A DNA stretch of 64,000 bases from Nitrospirota bacterium (GTDB taxonomy: Bacteria; Nitrospirota; Thermodesulfovibrionia; Thermodesulfovibrionales; UBA6898): the NCBI GenBank assembly GCA_021783515.1, contig JAJXTV010000013.1, forward strand, positions 31,948 through 95,947, written 5' to 3'. Below, one piece after another: positions 25,329-35,061 of the stretch. The position numbers and the translations under genes were made by a program. The notes below the pieces were generated by a model. It worked only from the letters and a program-made list of their open reading frames with translations, was not told the origin of the DNA and searched no databases. The number at the start of each line of letters is the position of its first letter. Positions within the stretch are counted from its first letter, which is position 1.

Positions 25329-27227
25329 CTACTGCTCCGCCCACGCTGCGTATTTCTTCCGCACCGTATCCTGAACGGACAGGATGAATCTGAACGTCTC
25401 CTTCAAAACGGCCTTCTCCACGTTCGAAAGCCCGCCCGGATCGATATAATTGTCCGGCTCAATCCCGTCCCGGATCTGCCGGAACTGGTGGCTCAGCCTG
25501 AGCGACATGAGAAACTCGAACGCCTGTTCGAGCTCGCGCGAACATCGGGCAGAAGCGGCGTCCCGCTCGGCAAACCCTGCAAGCCTCGCAAGCGTCGAGG
25601 TATGATAAGGCCCCGATTCGAGCGCGGACAGCCTTGCGATATCGATAACCGGGCAGAGGCCGTTCACCTTGATATTGAAGCGCCCCTTGTGCGGACCTTT
25701 CCTTTCGCTGCTCAGCCTTCCGATAAAGTCGAGCGGGGGCCTGTTTTTTAGGATGGCTCCCGCCATCTGTCCGAGAAAACGGCTGTTTCCCTTCGCCTCG
25801 TGGACGAGGAACGACCGGAGTTTCTCCGCAAGGAGGGAGTCGCCGTAGACCGCCCGGAAATCGAAGAAGATGAGCGAGCTGAGCACCGCCTCCGGCGTGG
25901 GGCTGTTCACCCAGCCCGAAAAATATTCTTTCCAGACGCGAAGCGGCTGCCGCCATCGGGGATTGCTCGCCATATAGTCGGCGCAGCAGGGGGGGATGCC
26001 GCACCTCGAGAGCGCGTCCCTCATCTGCATGCCCAATTCGGCAAAATATTCGGTCGTCTTCTCCCCGCCTTCTTCCGGGTCTTCGTAGATGAGGGCGTTG
26101 TCCTGGTCCGTCCTGAAGGTCTGCTCTTTCCTTCCTTCGCTGCCGAATACTATCCAGCAGTAACCGACCGGCGGCGGACCCAGTTTCGACTCGGTGATCT
26201 CAAGCGCCTTTCTGAGGAGCCTGTCATTGATCTCTGTCATGATCCGGGTGATATGGCCGGCCTTCGCCCCTTCCCTGATCAGCAGCGTGACGATCGTATC
26301 GATCTTCCGGGAAACCGGGACAAGACCGTCGATCGTATCACGTCCCTCGATCTCCCTCGCGACCGACAGGGGGGACCTGCCCTGGAGCATCATGAGGTCG
26401 TGGCTGGTGATGATCCCCTTCATACGGCCTTTATCGACGACGAGCAGATGGTGAATACGGTACCGCATCATCTTCAGAAGCGCCTCGAAGCAGTGATCCC
26501 CCGCCTCGGCCTTGATAACCGTAACGCTCATAATGTCTCCGACCCGTCCGCGCGTGTCCCTTCCCCTGGCGACGACCTTCTTTCTCAGGTCCCTGTCGGT
26601 GATCATCCCGGAGGGGAAGCCATGGGAGTCGAGGAGGACGAGCGAGCTGATGTTGCGGTCGGTCATAATCTCTGCCGCCTCCCGCACGCTTATCTCTTCG
26701 GACGCGGTGACTACCTCTTTCGTGGCGAGGTCGTCGAGGATATTCGTAAAGAGCAGTTTGTCGCCCCCGCCGTAGAGGAGGGTCCTGTCGCGTATCTCGC
26801 GATAGGTCATGTCAACGAGTCGCTTCAGCCGCGTCCTGAAGCAGAATTCTGAAAATCCCGCATGTTCCCTCATCAGCCCAAGCACGGTCTCTTTCCTGAT
26901 CAGGAGACACGACGTATCTTCCTCGGCGACAATCGTGTCCCTCGCGAGATCGCCGCAGGCAAAGGAAAGCAGGCCGAAGAAATCTCCTGCCGTCCGGTAG
27001 TCCACGAGCACCTCTTCTCCCTCGTTCGTCCTGACAAATACCTTCACCGCCCCGGCCCGTATAATATTGAGGTGCTCCGGGGCCGGACCGTTCTGATGGT
27101 GCGCGATCTGTCCCTTCGGATAGAACTGTTCCACCGCATCCTGCGCGACATTCGCCAGGAGGGAATCGTCCAGCAGATTGAAAGGCGGGGTCTCCCTGAG
27201 AAGAGTGATTGCGTCCCGGGCCGGCAT
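25329..27227 (-). CDS. cNMP-binding/CBS/DUF294 nucleotidyltransferase-like signalling protein
   Basis: A 632-residue cytoplasmic protein starting at the ATG 27227. Domain order: cyclic-nucleotide-binding fold (1-125), two CBS units (about 170-290: ISVREAAEIMTDRNISSLVL and HHLLVVDKGRMKGIITSHDL), DUF294 nucleotidyltransferase fold (about 310-450: VFGSEGRKEQTFRTDQDNA) and DUF294 C-terminal domain. The GS...D-x-D pattern of GlnD-like transferases is present. Proteins of this build often accompany receivers, exonucleases or transporters. It starts nine bases after the receiver gene stop, so the pair is an operon. Confidence 0.85.
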   Translation of the reverse strand: MPARDAITLLRETPPFNLLDDSLLANVAQDAVEQFYPKGQIAHHQNGPAPEHLNIIRAGAVKVFVRTNEGEEVLVDYRTAGDFFGLLSFACGDLARDTIVAEEDTSCLLIRKETVLGLMREHAGFSEFCFRTRLKRLVDMTYREIRDRTLLYGGGDKLLFTNILDDLATKEVVTASEEISVREAAEIMTDRNISSLVLLDSHGFPSGMITDRDLRKKVVARGRDTRGRVGDIMSVTVIKAEAGDHCFEALLKMMRYRIHHLLVVDKGRMKGIITSHDLMMLQGRSPLSVAREIEGRDTIDGLVPVSRKIDTIVTLLIREGAKAGHITRIMTEINDRLLRKALEITESKLGPPPVGYCWIVFGSEGRKEQTFRTDQDNALIYEDPEEGGEKTTEYFAELGMQMRDALSRCGIPPCCADYMASNPRWRQPLRVWKEYFSGWVNSPTPEAVLSSLIFFDFRAVYGDSLLAEKLRSFLVHEAKGNSRFLGQMAGAILKNRPPLDFIGRLSSERKGPHKGRFNIKVNGLCPVIDIARLSALESGPYHTSTLARLAGFAERDAASARCSRELEQAFEFLMSLRLSHQFRQIRDGIEPDNYIDPGGLSNVEKAVLKETFRFILSVQDTVRKKYAAWAEQ

Positions 27228-27235
27228 AACCCGAT

Positions 27236-27610
27236 CTACCTGCCGCCCGGCTTGTCCAGGGCGTTTCTGACCGCCCTCTTCATCTCGTCGTGCATGAGGG
27301 GTTTCACGAGAAAGTCGCACGCGCCGGCCTTGATCGCCTCAACGGCAGCTGCCATCGACCCGTAGGCGGTGATGATGATCACCTTCTGCGAGGGGTTTTG
27401 CCTCCGGTACTTCGTCAGGAGCTCGATGCCGCTGATGCCGGGGAGGATGATGTCGGTGATAATCAGGTCGTAAGACTTATCGGAGAGAAGCTTAAAGACC
27501 GCTTCGGCGCTGTCAGCCCTGTCGACATCATAGCCCTCCGCCCTGAACACTCTTTGCAGAGACTCGCAGAGGGTGTCTTCGTCTTCGACCAGGAGCAGCC
27601 TTTCCGCCAT
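27236..27610 (-). CDS. Single-domain response regulator
   Basis: A 124-residue receiver without output domain. Acidic pair EDE at the N-terminus (LLLVEDEDTL), phosphoacceptor in LIITDIILPGISG, Thr in VIIITAYGS and Lys in FLVKPL. The ATG at 27610 gives the usual MAERLLLVEDE start; an upstream ATG at 27643 is possible. It is translated just ahead of the DUF294/CBS protein, its likely partner. Confidence 0.88.
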   Translation of the reverse strand: MAERLLLVEDEDTLCESLQRVFRAEGYDVDRADSAEAVFKLLSDKSYDLIITDIILPGISGIELLTKYRRQNPSQKVIIITAYGSMAAAVEAIKAGACDFLVKPLMHDEMKRAVRNALDKPGGR

Positions 27611-27789
27611 TTCGCCCGGGAACGCCCTGTTTATATCTCGCATTGCCGGACAGCATCTTCCGGCAACCTTCCCCCCTCTTTATCTCATTATAGCACCAGA
27701 CTCCTCCAGCAGTCCGGTTTTCGTACGGAACGCTCCTTACCTCCCGCGGGCGGCAGTGCCGTCTCTTCCGCGGCGCTCAGCAGAAATCC

Positions 27790-30294
27790 CTAATAGTTGT
27801 GACATGCGTAGCACTCGCTATACCACCATCGGTACGGCAATCCCCACTTAACGGACGTCTGCTGCATATGGCATGAGACATTCGAGCAGGTCTTCGTTGC
27901 CGAATCATATGAGGCGTTGGTCAGCCACATCGGGACATTGCCGTAGAGATATGTAGGATAAACAAATGGGGTACCTCTGTCGAAGGCCACGTCGTTTACG
28001 CCGTTGACATGTTTCGAGTAATTGGCGATCGGCACGTCCCCGTAAGTCGTCACGCCCATCCCGTCCCTCGTCCACGTATTAAATTGGCTCACGGTATCAT
28101 TATGACAGTACCTGCAGCTGAGCGGGTCAAAGGACATGTTGTACGAGTGAAGATTGTCGTATCCATATGGATCGATCCATGAATGGCTGTTGCCCGTTCC
28201 TCCGTCGTTATCGGGAGAAAGCGACCTCGGGGGATTGGCGTGGCAGCCGGAGCAGGAGAGAGACGGGCCGCCCCACGTGACGGACCGATAGATCCTGGTG
28301 ATCACGAGGTTGGGCGGCAGAGAGTCCGTTGTCCATTCCGGTACGCCGCCCGGCGTCTTCCAGTCCGTGTAGCTGTGGCAATAGACATTCGAGCAGGTCC
28401 CGTCGGTATACGTGAACCCCCTGCTGTCAGTGAATACGTTCCCCCCTGCGGCATATGCCGCCGACGGCGGGTTCAGGGCCTTAAGCGAGCCAGCGGCCGC
28501 CAGGGAGTTGTAAAGCTCCACTTCGATCACTCCATCCCCGTGTCTGGCAGGATCCAGGGGATGGCAGTTGCCGCAATTCATCATGTAGGACGCGGCAGTC
28601 GGAGTAAAGTCCTGCGCGATTCTCGTATCGCCGTATCCCGCCTGGGCGACTGTCCCGCCGTAATGCCTGAGGTGCGACGTGGTGTCCGGCGGGCAGCCGT
28701 GGCACTCGTCACAGGCCAGGGTGCCGCCCCACACCGCGCTGCCGCTGCCGTGACAACTGATAGTTGCGCAGGCGCCTCCCGGAGAAGCGAAGGAATAAGA
28801 AAAGGACACCCCCGCGCCCGGATCGAGGTTATATGCGCCGTTGACATGTGCCGTCTTGTCCGAGATCGTGACCCCGTCATTCGTCGTGACACTGTGACAT
28901 TTGTCGCATGTGAAGGCAAGATGCTGAGGATGGCTGTTGGCCTTGGGGGCTCCGTTTGAATACGCCGGAGAATAGCCGTGGCAGGTGCTGCAGACGGCGG
29001 TCCCGCCTGCCCATGCGGGCGAGGCGTTGTCGGGGATCGTCCCCGTCGACACGGAAGTGCCGTTACTGTGGCAATAGAGATTCGAGCAGGTCAAAGAACC
29101 GCCTGTTGCGATTACCGTGCCGTTTGTCCCCTCGTAACTGTACGGGGCGTTGAGCGTGCCGCCGTCATACGAGCCTCCCCCGGCTCCGAGCACATTGAAG
29201 CCTATCTGAACCATATTGTTGCCGCTGACCGCCGAGGTCGGCATGCCGCCGTAGTGGCATGTATTGCACGGATAACCCATTCCCGCAGGAGTCGCATGTT
29301 TGGCGTGGGCGCCCGCAGACGAAGATCCCGTCGGGGAAGGCGTAACCACAAGCCCGTCCGGCGTTCCCGGCGTATCGACGACGGGTGGGTTGCCGTGACA
29401 GACGTTACACGCCACCTTAAAGCCCATTATATGGAGGTGGCAGCTCGTACAGTCCGTTCGGTCGTTATGGGCGGTATCGCCCGCCGTCGACCAGTGCGAC
29501 GTCAGCCTGTGACACACATAACATACGCTGGTCGCGGTATTGGCCGAATCCCCGGGGCCGTTGTCGCCATCCGGCCGGAACAACTTTACCGTTCCCCCCA
29601 CCGTTGTGCCGGCGGGATTTTTGTAACTTATCGCCTCCCTGACATTCCTCCCGTAGACGATTGCATATCCCGGCCCACCGGCCTTCGTGAGATCGACGGC
29701 GCCCTTCACGTAAACCTTGTCGGTATTCGTCGTATCCGAGACTATGTTGTAGAAAGCGAGAGTGGTCCAATTAGGCATCATGTGATATCCGAAGTAGTTG
29801 TTCGCGATCGTGCTCATTACCGTGATCTCGGTCGAATTTGCGATGGTATCCCAACTGCCTATTGACGCGGGCGGCGCGCCCGCAACAAGGTGGGTCGCCG
29901 CTCCGTATACCCTTGTCTGCCGCTGCTGATGGCCGTCGTGGCAGGTGGCGCACTCCGTCGTCCATCCGCCGACCGTCGACCAGTATGAACTCCCTGTCGT
30001 CGATGAGGAATGCGTCTTCACCGCGGGGACGTCCGCCCTGCTGCCGTCATGGCAGGCGTAACACCTTCTGTTGTTAAGGGTGTTGTCGGCGGCGTCGGGA
30101 AGGTTTGGCAGCGTCCCCCAGGGCAGTCCGGCAACGCCGTTGTGGGTCCAGTGGCAGGTGCCGCATTCGATGTTATAGCCGGGGGTATTTGTGTGCGGGG
30201 CGTCTAGCGCGAAAGCGTGCAAGGGGCACTGGCTTATCGACGCCGCAAGGAGGGCCAGGATGTACTTCATGTAACGGCTCGTCCGATGCTCCAT
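27790..30294 (-). CDS. 18-haem c-type cytochrome with CxxCH and CxxxxCH sites
   Basis: An exported protein of about 830 residues. I count 14 CxxCH sites and four CxxxxCH sites (CSNLYCH, CATISCH, CSNVYCH, CSNVSCH), so up to 18 covalent haems. The CxxxxCH form with adjoining text such as YSYEGTNG and TCSNLYCH is typical of the Geobacter CxxxxCH/CxxCH domain. The signal sequence is MKYILALLAASISQCPLHAFA if the ATG at 30270 is used; the ATG at 30294 adds eight residues but lies too near its GGAGG. The final residues are CYACHNY. Likely periplasmic or outer-surface electron transfer; partners are not encoded next to it. Confidence 0.9.
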   Translation of the reverse strand: MEHRTSRYMKYILALLAASISQCPLHAFALDAPHTNTPGYNIECGTCHWTHNGVAGLPWGTLPNLPDAADNTLNNRRCYACHDGSRADVPAVKTHSSSTTGSSYWSTVGGWTTECATCHDGHQQRQTRVYGAATHLVAGAPPASIGSWDTIANSTEITVMSTIANNYFGYHMMPNWTTLAFYNIVSDTTNTDKVYVKGAVDLTKAGGPGYAIVYGRNVREAISYKNPAGTTVGGTVKLFRPDGDNGPGDSANTATSVCYVCHRLTSHWSTAGDTAHNDRTDCTSCHLHIMGFKVACNVCHGNPPVVDTPGTPDGLVVTPSPTGSSSAGAHAKHATPAGMGYPCNTCHYGGMPTSAVSGNNMVQIGFNVLGAGGGSYDGGTLNAPYSYEGTNGTVIATGGSLTCSNLYCHSNGTSVSTGTIPDNASPAWAGGTAVCSTCHGYSPAYSNGAPKANSHPQHLAFTCDKCHSVTTNDGVTISDKTAHVNGAYNLDPGAGVSFSYSFASPGGACATISCHGSGSAVWGGTLACDECHGCPPDTTSHLRHYGGTVAQAGYGDTRIAQDFTPTAASYMMNCGNCHPLDPARHGDGVIEVELYNSLAAAGSLKALNPPSAAYAAGGNVFTDSRGFTYTDGTCSNVYCHSYTDWKTPGGVPEWTTDSLPPNLVITRIYRSVTWGGPSLSCSGCHANPPRSLSPDNDGGTGNSHSWIDPYGYDNLHSYNMSFDPLSCRYCHNDTVSQFNTWTRDGMGVTTYGDVPIANYSKHVNGVNDVAFDRGTPFVYPTYLYGNVPMWLTNASYDSATKTCSNVSCHMQQTSVKWGLPYRWWYSECYACHNY

Positions 30295-30430
30295 ATCCTC
30301 CCGTCCGACATCCCAGATTATCCGCCCTTTTTCCGGGTGGGATCGATACTCACAGCCAGCCTGCGTCTGCCGCCAGCTCGCCTCAGGAAATCAAAAGCCG
30401 CCATGCAGGGAATTGATCAACATCCCTGTT

Positions 30431-30460
30431 AATATATTTCTTCAACTTTCGTGCCTGCAA
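30431..30460 (-). promoter_or_regulatory. Weak candidate promoter for the 18-haem cytochrome
   Basis: Minus-strand TTGCAG (30455-30460), 18-base spacer, TATATT (30431-30436). The -10 is good but the -35 matches only half. It would give a leader of about 130 bases. Confidence 0.35.
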
Positions 30461-30745
30461 CGTGCCGCGGCGCCGACTTTTTTTCGCGGAAAAATCACGC
30501 AGCTCGTTTATTGATGTTCTAAGCGCACTTGGATGACGGAGTACCGAAAAGTGAAGTCTTCACGCCCTTCGGAAAAAGTCTCTTGAGCTCCGCGGGACGC
30601 GGGGGCTCAGGGAAGCCCCCTCCGGAAATAGAGCCTTTTTGCTCACCCTGCGGTTTTTCCCTCACTCACCAACTCCCCTCCCCCGAGAACCTGTTTCTGG
30701 GCCTCCATCATTCTTTGAACCATTCCTTCATGCAGCCCTCGCCCC
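30461..30745. other. Non-coding stretch with stable G/C hairpins
   Basis: No gene is supported. The plus strand contains GGGGGCT-CAGGGA-AGCCCCC (about 30610-30629) and a preceding imperfect dyad GAGC..CCGC/GCGG..GCTC. I checked both strands for a GEMM (cyclic-dinucleotide) riboswitch, because such switches precede cytochrome genes in Geobacter, and did not see its conserved GGGACGCAAAG core. Confidence 0.4.
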
Positions 30746-30775
30746 TTGACAGAGACTGAAAACTTCTGCTTTAAT
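30746..30775 (+). promoter_or_regulatory. Promoter of the zinc-ribbon membrane protein
   Basis: TTGACA (30746-30751), 18-base spacer, TTTAAT (30770-30775). The transcript would have a leader of about 195 bases before the gene at 30976, including a small hairpin GGCAA/TTGCC. Confidence 0.6.
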
Positions 30776-30975
30776 CGTTCAGACCGGGCCTGGCAAGACT
30801 ATAGTTGCCGGCATACGGGCACGGGAGGGAATGGGTATCGGGCCGCTAACAATCAGAACAGTCGTTTCTTTGCTCCATCAGCCGGCCAACACGCTTTCTG
30901 TCCCCTGCTCCACCCCGGCATCCGTTCCGCTCCGGAATTGCCGAACAGGACGCACCATCTCAGAGGAGGGTTGAA

Positions 30976-32151
30976 ATGAAGACATCATGCAAGAAATGCG
31001 GCAAGGATTATTTCTTCGACGACTCACGGATACCGGAAGGGGGCTTCACGTACAAATGCCCGCGATGCGGAAACGGGGTCCCGTTCGTGAAGGATGACGG
31101 CATCGGAGAGCAGACGGCCGGCTCCGGCACGAACCCTGTCGTGACCGGTGCATACGCAGGGGCGCTTGGGGGGCTCGGCTGTGCCCTGCCTTTGATCGCA
31201 ATGATGATGCTCGGGATAGGTTTCCTGTCCCTGGGGATGAATGTCCCGGGATACGGCGCCGCAGCCGCAATTCTTATCGTCCTTCTCAAGATGCTTTCTG
31301 CCGGGGTGCTGATCGGCATCTCACTCGCCTTCATAGGGGCTAAGACCGAGATAAACGTCTGGTCTTTTCCCGGCGCCTTCATCGGCGCCTTCATCGGCGG
31401 CGCGATCGGCCTGATCAGCGGCTTATTCCTTGGAACCGGGATCGGAGGAGTTTTCGGTACGGCATTGATCTTTGGATCGGTGGTCGGATGGGTGGTGAAG
31501 GCCGTCCTCGTGTCGGCCGTCGTGATTCTTTTCAGAAACTTCGTTCTTTCCTCCGGCGATGAGGGGCCTCTGTCCGCGCCCCTTTCCGCGAAACAGATGA
31601 CTACGGTCGGCCTGCTTTTCTTCCTCATGGTCTTTACGATCGTGATGGACATGAAGGCGCAGCATTCCGTAAGAGCGGCAATCGCAGAGACAAGGCAGGG
31701 CTTATCCGCCGAAGGACTCCGGGTGGCGGACCAGCAGAGTTCCCTCAACGATCAGGGCGATCTGGTCGTCTCGGGGAAGGTCATGAACAACTCGAAAGAC
31801 GATAAGATGGGATGGCTGCTCATCGCCGAGATGCGCGACGAAAGCGGCGCTGTCCTCAAGAAAGCGATGATGATGAACGGCATCCAGATGCACAGCATGC
31901 GGGACGCCGAGATATTCCGGAAGCGCAATCAGTCCGTCCCGAGGCCGGAGCCAGGCGATCCGAAGACTGCCCCGCTCATCAAATCGGGGGAATCGGTCCC
32001 CTTCGAGCTCACCTTTCTCGAGCCGCCTAAGGAATACAAGGAGGTCTCCTTCGTACTGAAGAACGTCGACGGCCAGAGCATGAAAGAGATGCTCTCCGAA
32101 ACATTGGCTGGCATAAAGGACATAAAAGGACAGGAAGCGACAGGAAACTGA
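30976..32151 (+). CDS. Zinc-ribbon membrane protein with DUF3426-like C-terminus
   Basis: A 391-residue protein. The N-terminal 35 residues are an MJ0042-type zinc ribbon with two CxxC pairs (CKKCGKDYFF and YKCPRCG). Residues about 55-200 are strongly hydrophobic and glycine-rich, with several helices, including GAFIGAFIGGAIGLISGLFLG-like glycine zippers. After a further helix (about 210-230) the C-terminal part reads VVSGKVMNNSKDDKMGWLLIAEMRD, resembling the DUF3426/FxLYD beta-sandwich. Membrane association is sure; role unknown. GGAGGG precedes the ATG. Confidence 0.7.
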   Translation: MKTSCKKCGKDYFFDDSRIPEGGFTYKCPRCGNGVPFVKDDGIGEQTAGSGTNPVVTGAYAGALGGLGCALPLIAMMMLGIGFLSLGMNVPGYGAAAAILIVLLKMLSAGVLIGISLAFIGAKTEINVWSFPGAFIGAFIGGAIGLISGLFLGTGIGGVFGTALIFGSVVGWVVKAVLVSAVVILFRNFVLSSGDEGPLSAPLSAKQMTTVGLLFFLMVFTIVMDMKAQHSVRAAIAETRQGLSAEGLRVADQQSSLNDQGDLVVSGKVMNNSKDDKMGWLLIAEMRDESGAVLKKAMMMNGIQMHSMRDAEIFRKRNQSVPRPEPGDPKTAPLIKSGESVPFELTFLEPPKEYKEVSFVLKNVDGQSMKEMLSETLAGIKDIKGQEATGN

Positions 32152-32208
32152 CTTGGCCCCGGGCCTGGGAAAGCGCGCTCACGCGGCGGGGGACTGCCCC
32201 GCCGTCGC

Positions 32209-33588
32209 TTAAATCTCGAATTCGTCCCCCCTTGCCGGCACGTGCGTCTTATAGCCGAAGCGCTCCCTGATCAGGGCCTGAAAGTCGAACGCGGCCTTCT
32301 CCTCGCCGTGGACGATGAATATCTCAGGCCTGTTTTTGAACCGCGATATCCAGTCGATCAGCTCCGACTGGTCCGCATGGGCGGAAAAGCCTCCGAGCGT
32401 ATGGATGCCGGCCCTCACCACGACATTCTCGCCCAGCACCTCTACCGACCTGGCGCCGTCGACGATCTCCCTGCCGAGAGTGCCCGCCGCCTGATACCCC
32501 ACAAAGACGATGCTGCATTCCCTTCTCCAGAGATTATGTTTCAGGTGATGGCGTATCCTGCCCCCTTCGCACATGCCGGAACTGGCGATTATGATCGCCT
32601 CTTTCTTTATCCTGTTGAGCTCCATCGAATCCTCGGTCCGCTTCGTAAAATGGATCCTCATCGCGTCGGTGCTCTCGGTGCTGAAAAGCCTTGCCGCCTC
32701 CTCGTCAAAATATTCCTTGTGCGCCTCGTAGACCCTCGTAATCCCCTGGGCCAGAGGACTGTCGATATAGACGTTGATGCGGAAAAGCCTGTCTTCCTTC
32801 ACGAGTTTGTTCAGGATAAAAAGGAGGTCCTGGGTCCTGCCGAGCGCAAAGGAAGGGATGATCACGTTGCCGCCTTTTCTGAAGGTGCTCCGTATCACGT
32901 TGACCAGCTCGTCGATCGACTCTTCCATGCCCTTATGGTTCCTGTTGCCGTAGGTGGATTCGATCGTGAGATAATCGGTCTCCTCGACGAATACCGGGTC
33001 CTCGACGATCGGGTTGCCCTTCTTCCCGATGTCGCCGGAGAAGACCAGCTTCCGCTCGCGGGCGCCGTCGCGGCACCATAACTCGAGGGTGGCCGAGCCG
33101 AGGATGTGACCGGCGTTTACAAACCGGTATCTCACGTTCTCGCAGAGCTGCTCGATCTTTCCGTAGCCCTTTCTCTCGATGAACGGGAGAACCCTGTCGA
33201 CGTCCCGGGCGATATAGAGGGGCTCTTTCAGCGTCCCGCCGGAGCGCAGGGCCTTCTTGTTGAACCATTCGGTATCAAATTCCTGGATATGCGCCGAGTC
33301 ATAGAGGATGAGCTCGGCGATGTCCGCGGCAGCCGACGTCGTGATGATCCTGCCCCTGAAGCCTTCCTTGACCAGCTTCGGCACGAGGCCGACGTGGTCG
33401 AGATGCGAGTGGGTAAGGAAAAGGCAGTCGATCCCGGACGGGTCGAACTCGAATTCCCTCTTGTTCACCTCTTCCGCATCGGGACCCTGGTACATCCCAC
33501 AGTCCACGAGCATTTGCTCCTTCTCTCCCGAAACATGAAAACAGGAGCCGGTCACCGTCCTCGCTCCGCCCAGAAAACGTATCTTCAT
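32209..33588 (-). CDS. Beta-CASP metallo-beta-lactamase-fold RNA nuclease
   Basis: A 459-residue protein. The MBL motif is THSHLDHVG; further metal ligands are in NAGHILGSA and FSGDIG. The beta-CASP insertion includes FALGRTQDLLFIL and IIIASSGMCEGGR, and the final motif is GGFSAHADQSEL. This is the Ysh1/CPSF73-like bacterial family (TTHA0252 type), zinc-dependent RNases with endo- and exonuclease activity. Start ATG 33588 with GGGTGA upstream gives MKIRFLGGARTVTGS, the family's usual beginning. It is transcribed separately from the porin gene, which ends with its own terminator. Confidence 0.92.
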   Translation of the reverse strand: MKIRFLGGARTVTGSCFHVSGEKEQMLVDCGMYQGPDAEEVNKREFEFDPSGIDCLFLTHSHLDHVGLVPKLVKEGFRGRIITTSAAADIAELILYDSAHIQEFDTEWFNKKALRSGGTLKEPLYIARDVDRVLPFIERKGYGKIEQLCENVRYRFVNAGHILGSATLELWCRDGARERKLVFSGDIGKKGNPIVEDPVFVEETDYLTIESTYGNRNHKGMEESIDELVNVIRSTFRKGGNVIIPSFALGRTQDLLFILNKLVKEDRLFRINVYIDSPLAQGITRVYEAHKEYFDEEAARLFSTESTDAMRIHFTKRTEDSMELNRIKKEAIIIASSGMCEGGRIRHHLKHNLWRRECSIVFVGYQAAGTLGREIVDGARSVEVLGENVVVRAGIHTLGGFSAHADQSELIDWISRFKNRPEIFIVHGEEKAAFDFQALIRERFGYKTHVPARGDEFEI

Positions 33589-33661
33589 ATCGTCACCCCG
33601 TCTGTTCGTGTCATCGCGCCTTCTCCGTGCAGGCCATATGAGTATATTCCTTTTCCAAGGC

Positions 33662-33694
33662 AAAAAAAAAGACCCGCCGAAGAACCGGCGGGTC
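33662..33694 (-). terminator. Intrinsic terminator of the porin gene
   Basis: On the minus strand, GACCCGCCG-GTTCTT-CGGCGGGTC makes a nine-pair stem followed by nine T residues, a textbook rho-independent terminator 27 bases after the porin stop. Confidence 0.95.
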
Positions 33695-33720
33695 TCGTTC
33701 GCTTCCGTGTCAAAAAGCTC

Positions 33721-35061
33721 TTACATCCTGTATTGAAGCTGCCACCTGAAGAACGTGGCGTTGTCCGCCTGGTCCGAGTAGAAGCTCCCGGGGATGAAGT
33801 ATTCGAGCTGAACCATCGCGTCAAGATTCTTCGAAAAGCTGTGGGTCAGGATTGCGGTAGGGAGATGTCCCCTCTCCTTCCCCGTCCCGAACATCGCCGA
33901 AGTAAGTCCGGACTTCTCGGGCGCCCAGAGGTACTGATAGGCGAGGGCCAGGCTCGTCTGCGGAGAGAAATTGAGCTTGACCGTTGCCTTCAGGATCTCC
34001 ATGTTTGTCCAGTATCCCGCCACACCCTGCTCAGGTATGAGCGTGTAAATAATGAGCTCGTTCCAGTAGGGGTTCCTTGAAAAGAGCGGGTCCCAGCCCT
34101 CATTCTTATCGGCGGTGCCTGTGTCATCGCCGGAAAGATAGACATATCGAAGGTCGAACTCGGGCTGCAGGCCGACGTTCTCGTACTTCCGCCCGACGAA
34201 GATATATCCGCCGTTGCCGGTCCTGTCGTCCCACTTCCCGCCGTCGCTATAGTCGCCGAACTGATGCGCGTACTCGCCGCCGACCTTCCAGCCGCCGTTG
34301 ATGCCCACCACAGCCCGAGCGCCCACGGTGTTGAGCTTGAGCTTCGGCGTCGTTCCGAACGCCTGCTCGGTCTTGTACATATAATAGGGTTCGAGAGTGA
34401 CATTATTCGTGACTTTGCTCCTGCCGTATACCACGAAACCCTGCTCGTTGGAGGTGTTCAGCACTCTCTTCGTGCCGCCGAACATGATCGGCAGATAGGT
34501 ATCGGTCTGCGTATCGGTGAGGTAGAGGAGGTCGACGCTGTTCTGCGCGTTGATCTTCACCGTCGCCTTCGCGGCGTTGAAGAAGAACGTCCGGGATCCG
34601 TCGCCGGGCGTACCGTCCATGATCAGGAAGCCCTCGCCATAGGTGTTCGGGCCGAGAAAATCCTGGCGGCCGATTCTCAGGTCGACGGGCAGGCCGAATA
34701 CGTTCCTCGCGTCGAAATAAAGGTTGTCGACAACCACTTCGTCCTCGAAGAACTTGTCGCCTTCGGCGTTGGGCCTGTACGGCCCGACATGGTACTGCAT
34801 TTCGTTGGTCAGCCTCAGATACGCATCGAAGTCCTTGCTGAAATCAGCCTGGCCCCAGAGCTGCGTCCTGAGACGGAAGAAGCTCCTGTCGGCGGAAGCG
34901 CCGGTGCGGGTGACATCAAGCCCCACCACGTCATCCCAGATCTCCTGGCGGAGCCTGAAGGCTGCACCGTACTTAAGCGTCGTCTCGGCGTGCGCGGCGG
35001 ACACATACAGGATAGCGGTCAACACGGCAATACTGAATACTGCGAAATACTTCTTGAACAT
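33721..35061 (-). CDS. Alginate-export-family outer-membrane porin
   Basis: A 446-residue outer-membrane beta-barrel starting at ATG 35061 after GGAGGAG. Signal peptide MFKKYFAVFSIAVLTAILYV...AHA. The mature chain has the alginate_exp pattern: KYGAAFRLRQEIWDD, SFFRLRTQLWGQADFS, VDLRIGRQDFLGPNTYGEGF, alternating strands, and a C-terminus FFRWQLQYRM. Such porins pass anionic or other small solutes; alginate itself is not implied because no alginate genes are near. It has its own promoter and terminator and is monocistronic. Confidence 0.82.
   Translation of the reverse strand: MFKKYFAVFSIAVLTAILYVSAAHAETTLKYGAAFRLRQEIWDDVVGLDVTRTGASADRSFFRLRTQLWGQADFSKDFDAYLRLTNEMQYHVGPYRPNAEGDKFFEDEVVVDNLYFDARNVFGLPVDLRIGRQDFLGPNTYGEGFLIMDGTPGDGSRTFFFNAAKATVKINAQNSVDLLYLTDTQTDTYLPIMFGGTKRVLNTSNEQGFVVYGRSKVTNNVTLEPYYMYKTEQAFGTTPKLKLNTVGARAVVGINGGWKVGGEYAHQFGDYSDGGKWDDRTGNGGYIFVGRKYENVGLQPEFDLRYVYLSGDDTGTADKNEGWDPLFSRNPYWNELIIYTLIPEQGVAGYWTNMEILKATVKLNFSPQTSLALAYQYLWAPEKSGLTSAMFGTGKERGHLPTAILTHSFSKNLDAMVQLEYFIPGSFYSDQADNATFFRWQLQYRM

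Noticed and set aside
28183..29865. Long plus-strand frames opposite the 18-haem cytochrome
   Set aside because: Arg-rich shadows without motifs, produced by base bias of the real gene.
30529..30759. 76-codon plus-strand frame before the zinc-ribbon gene
   Set aside because: It runs across G/C hairpins and the promoter, has no ribosome site and no motif.
30295..30975. Cyclic-dinucleotide (GEMM) riboswitch before the 18-haem cytochrome or the zinc-ribbon gene
   Set aside because: The conserved GGGACGCAAAG-type core was not found in either orientation.
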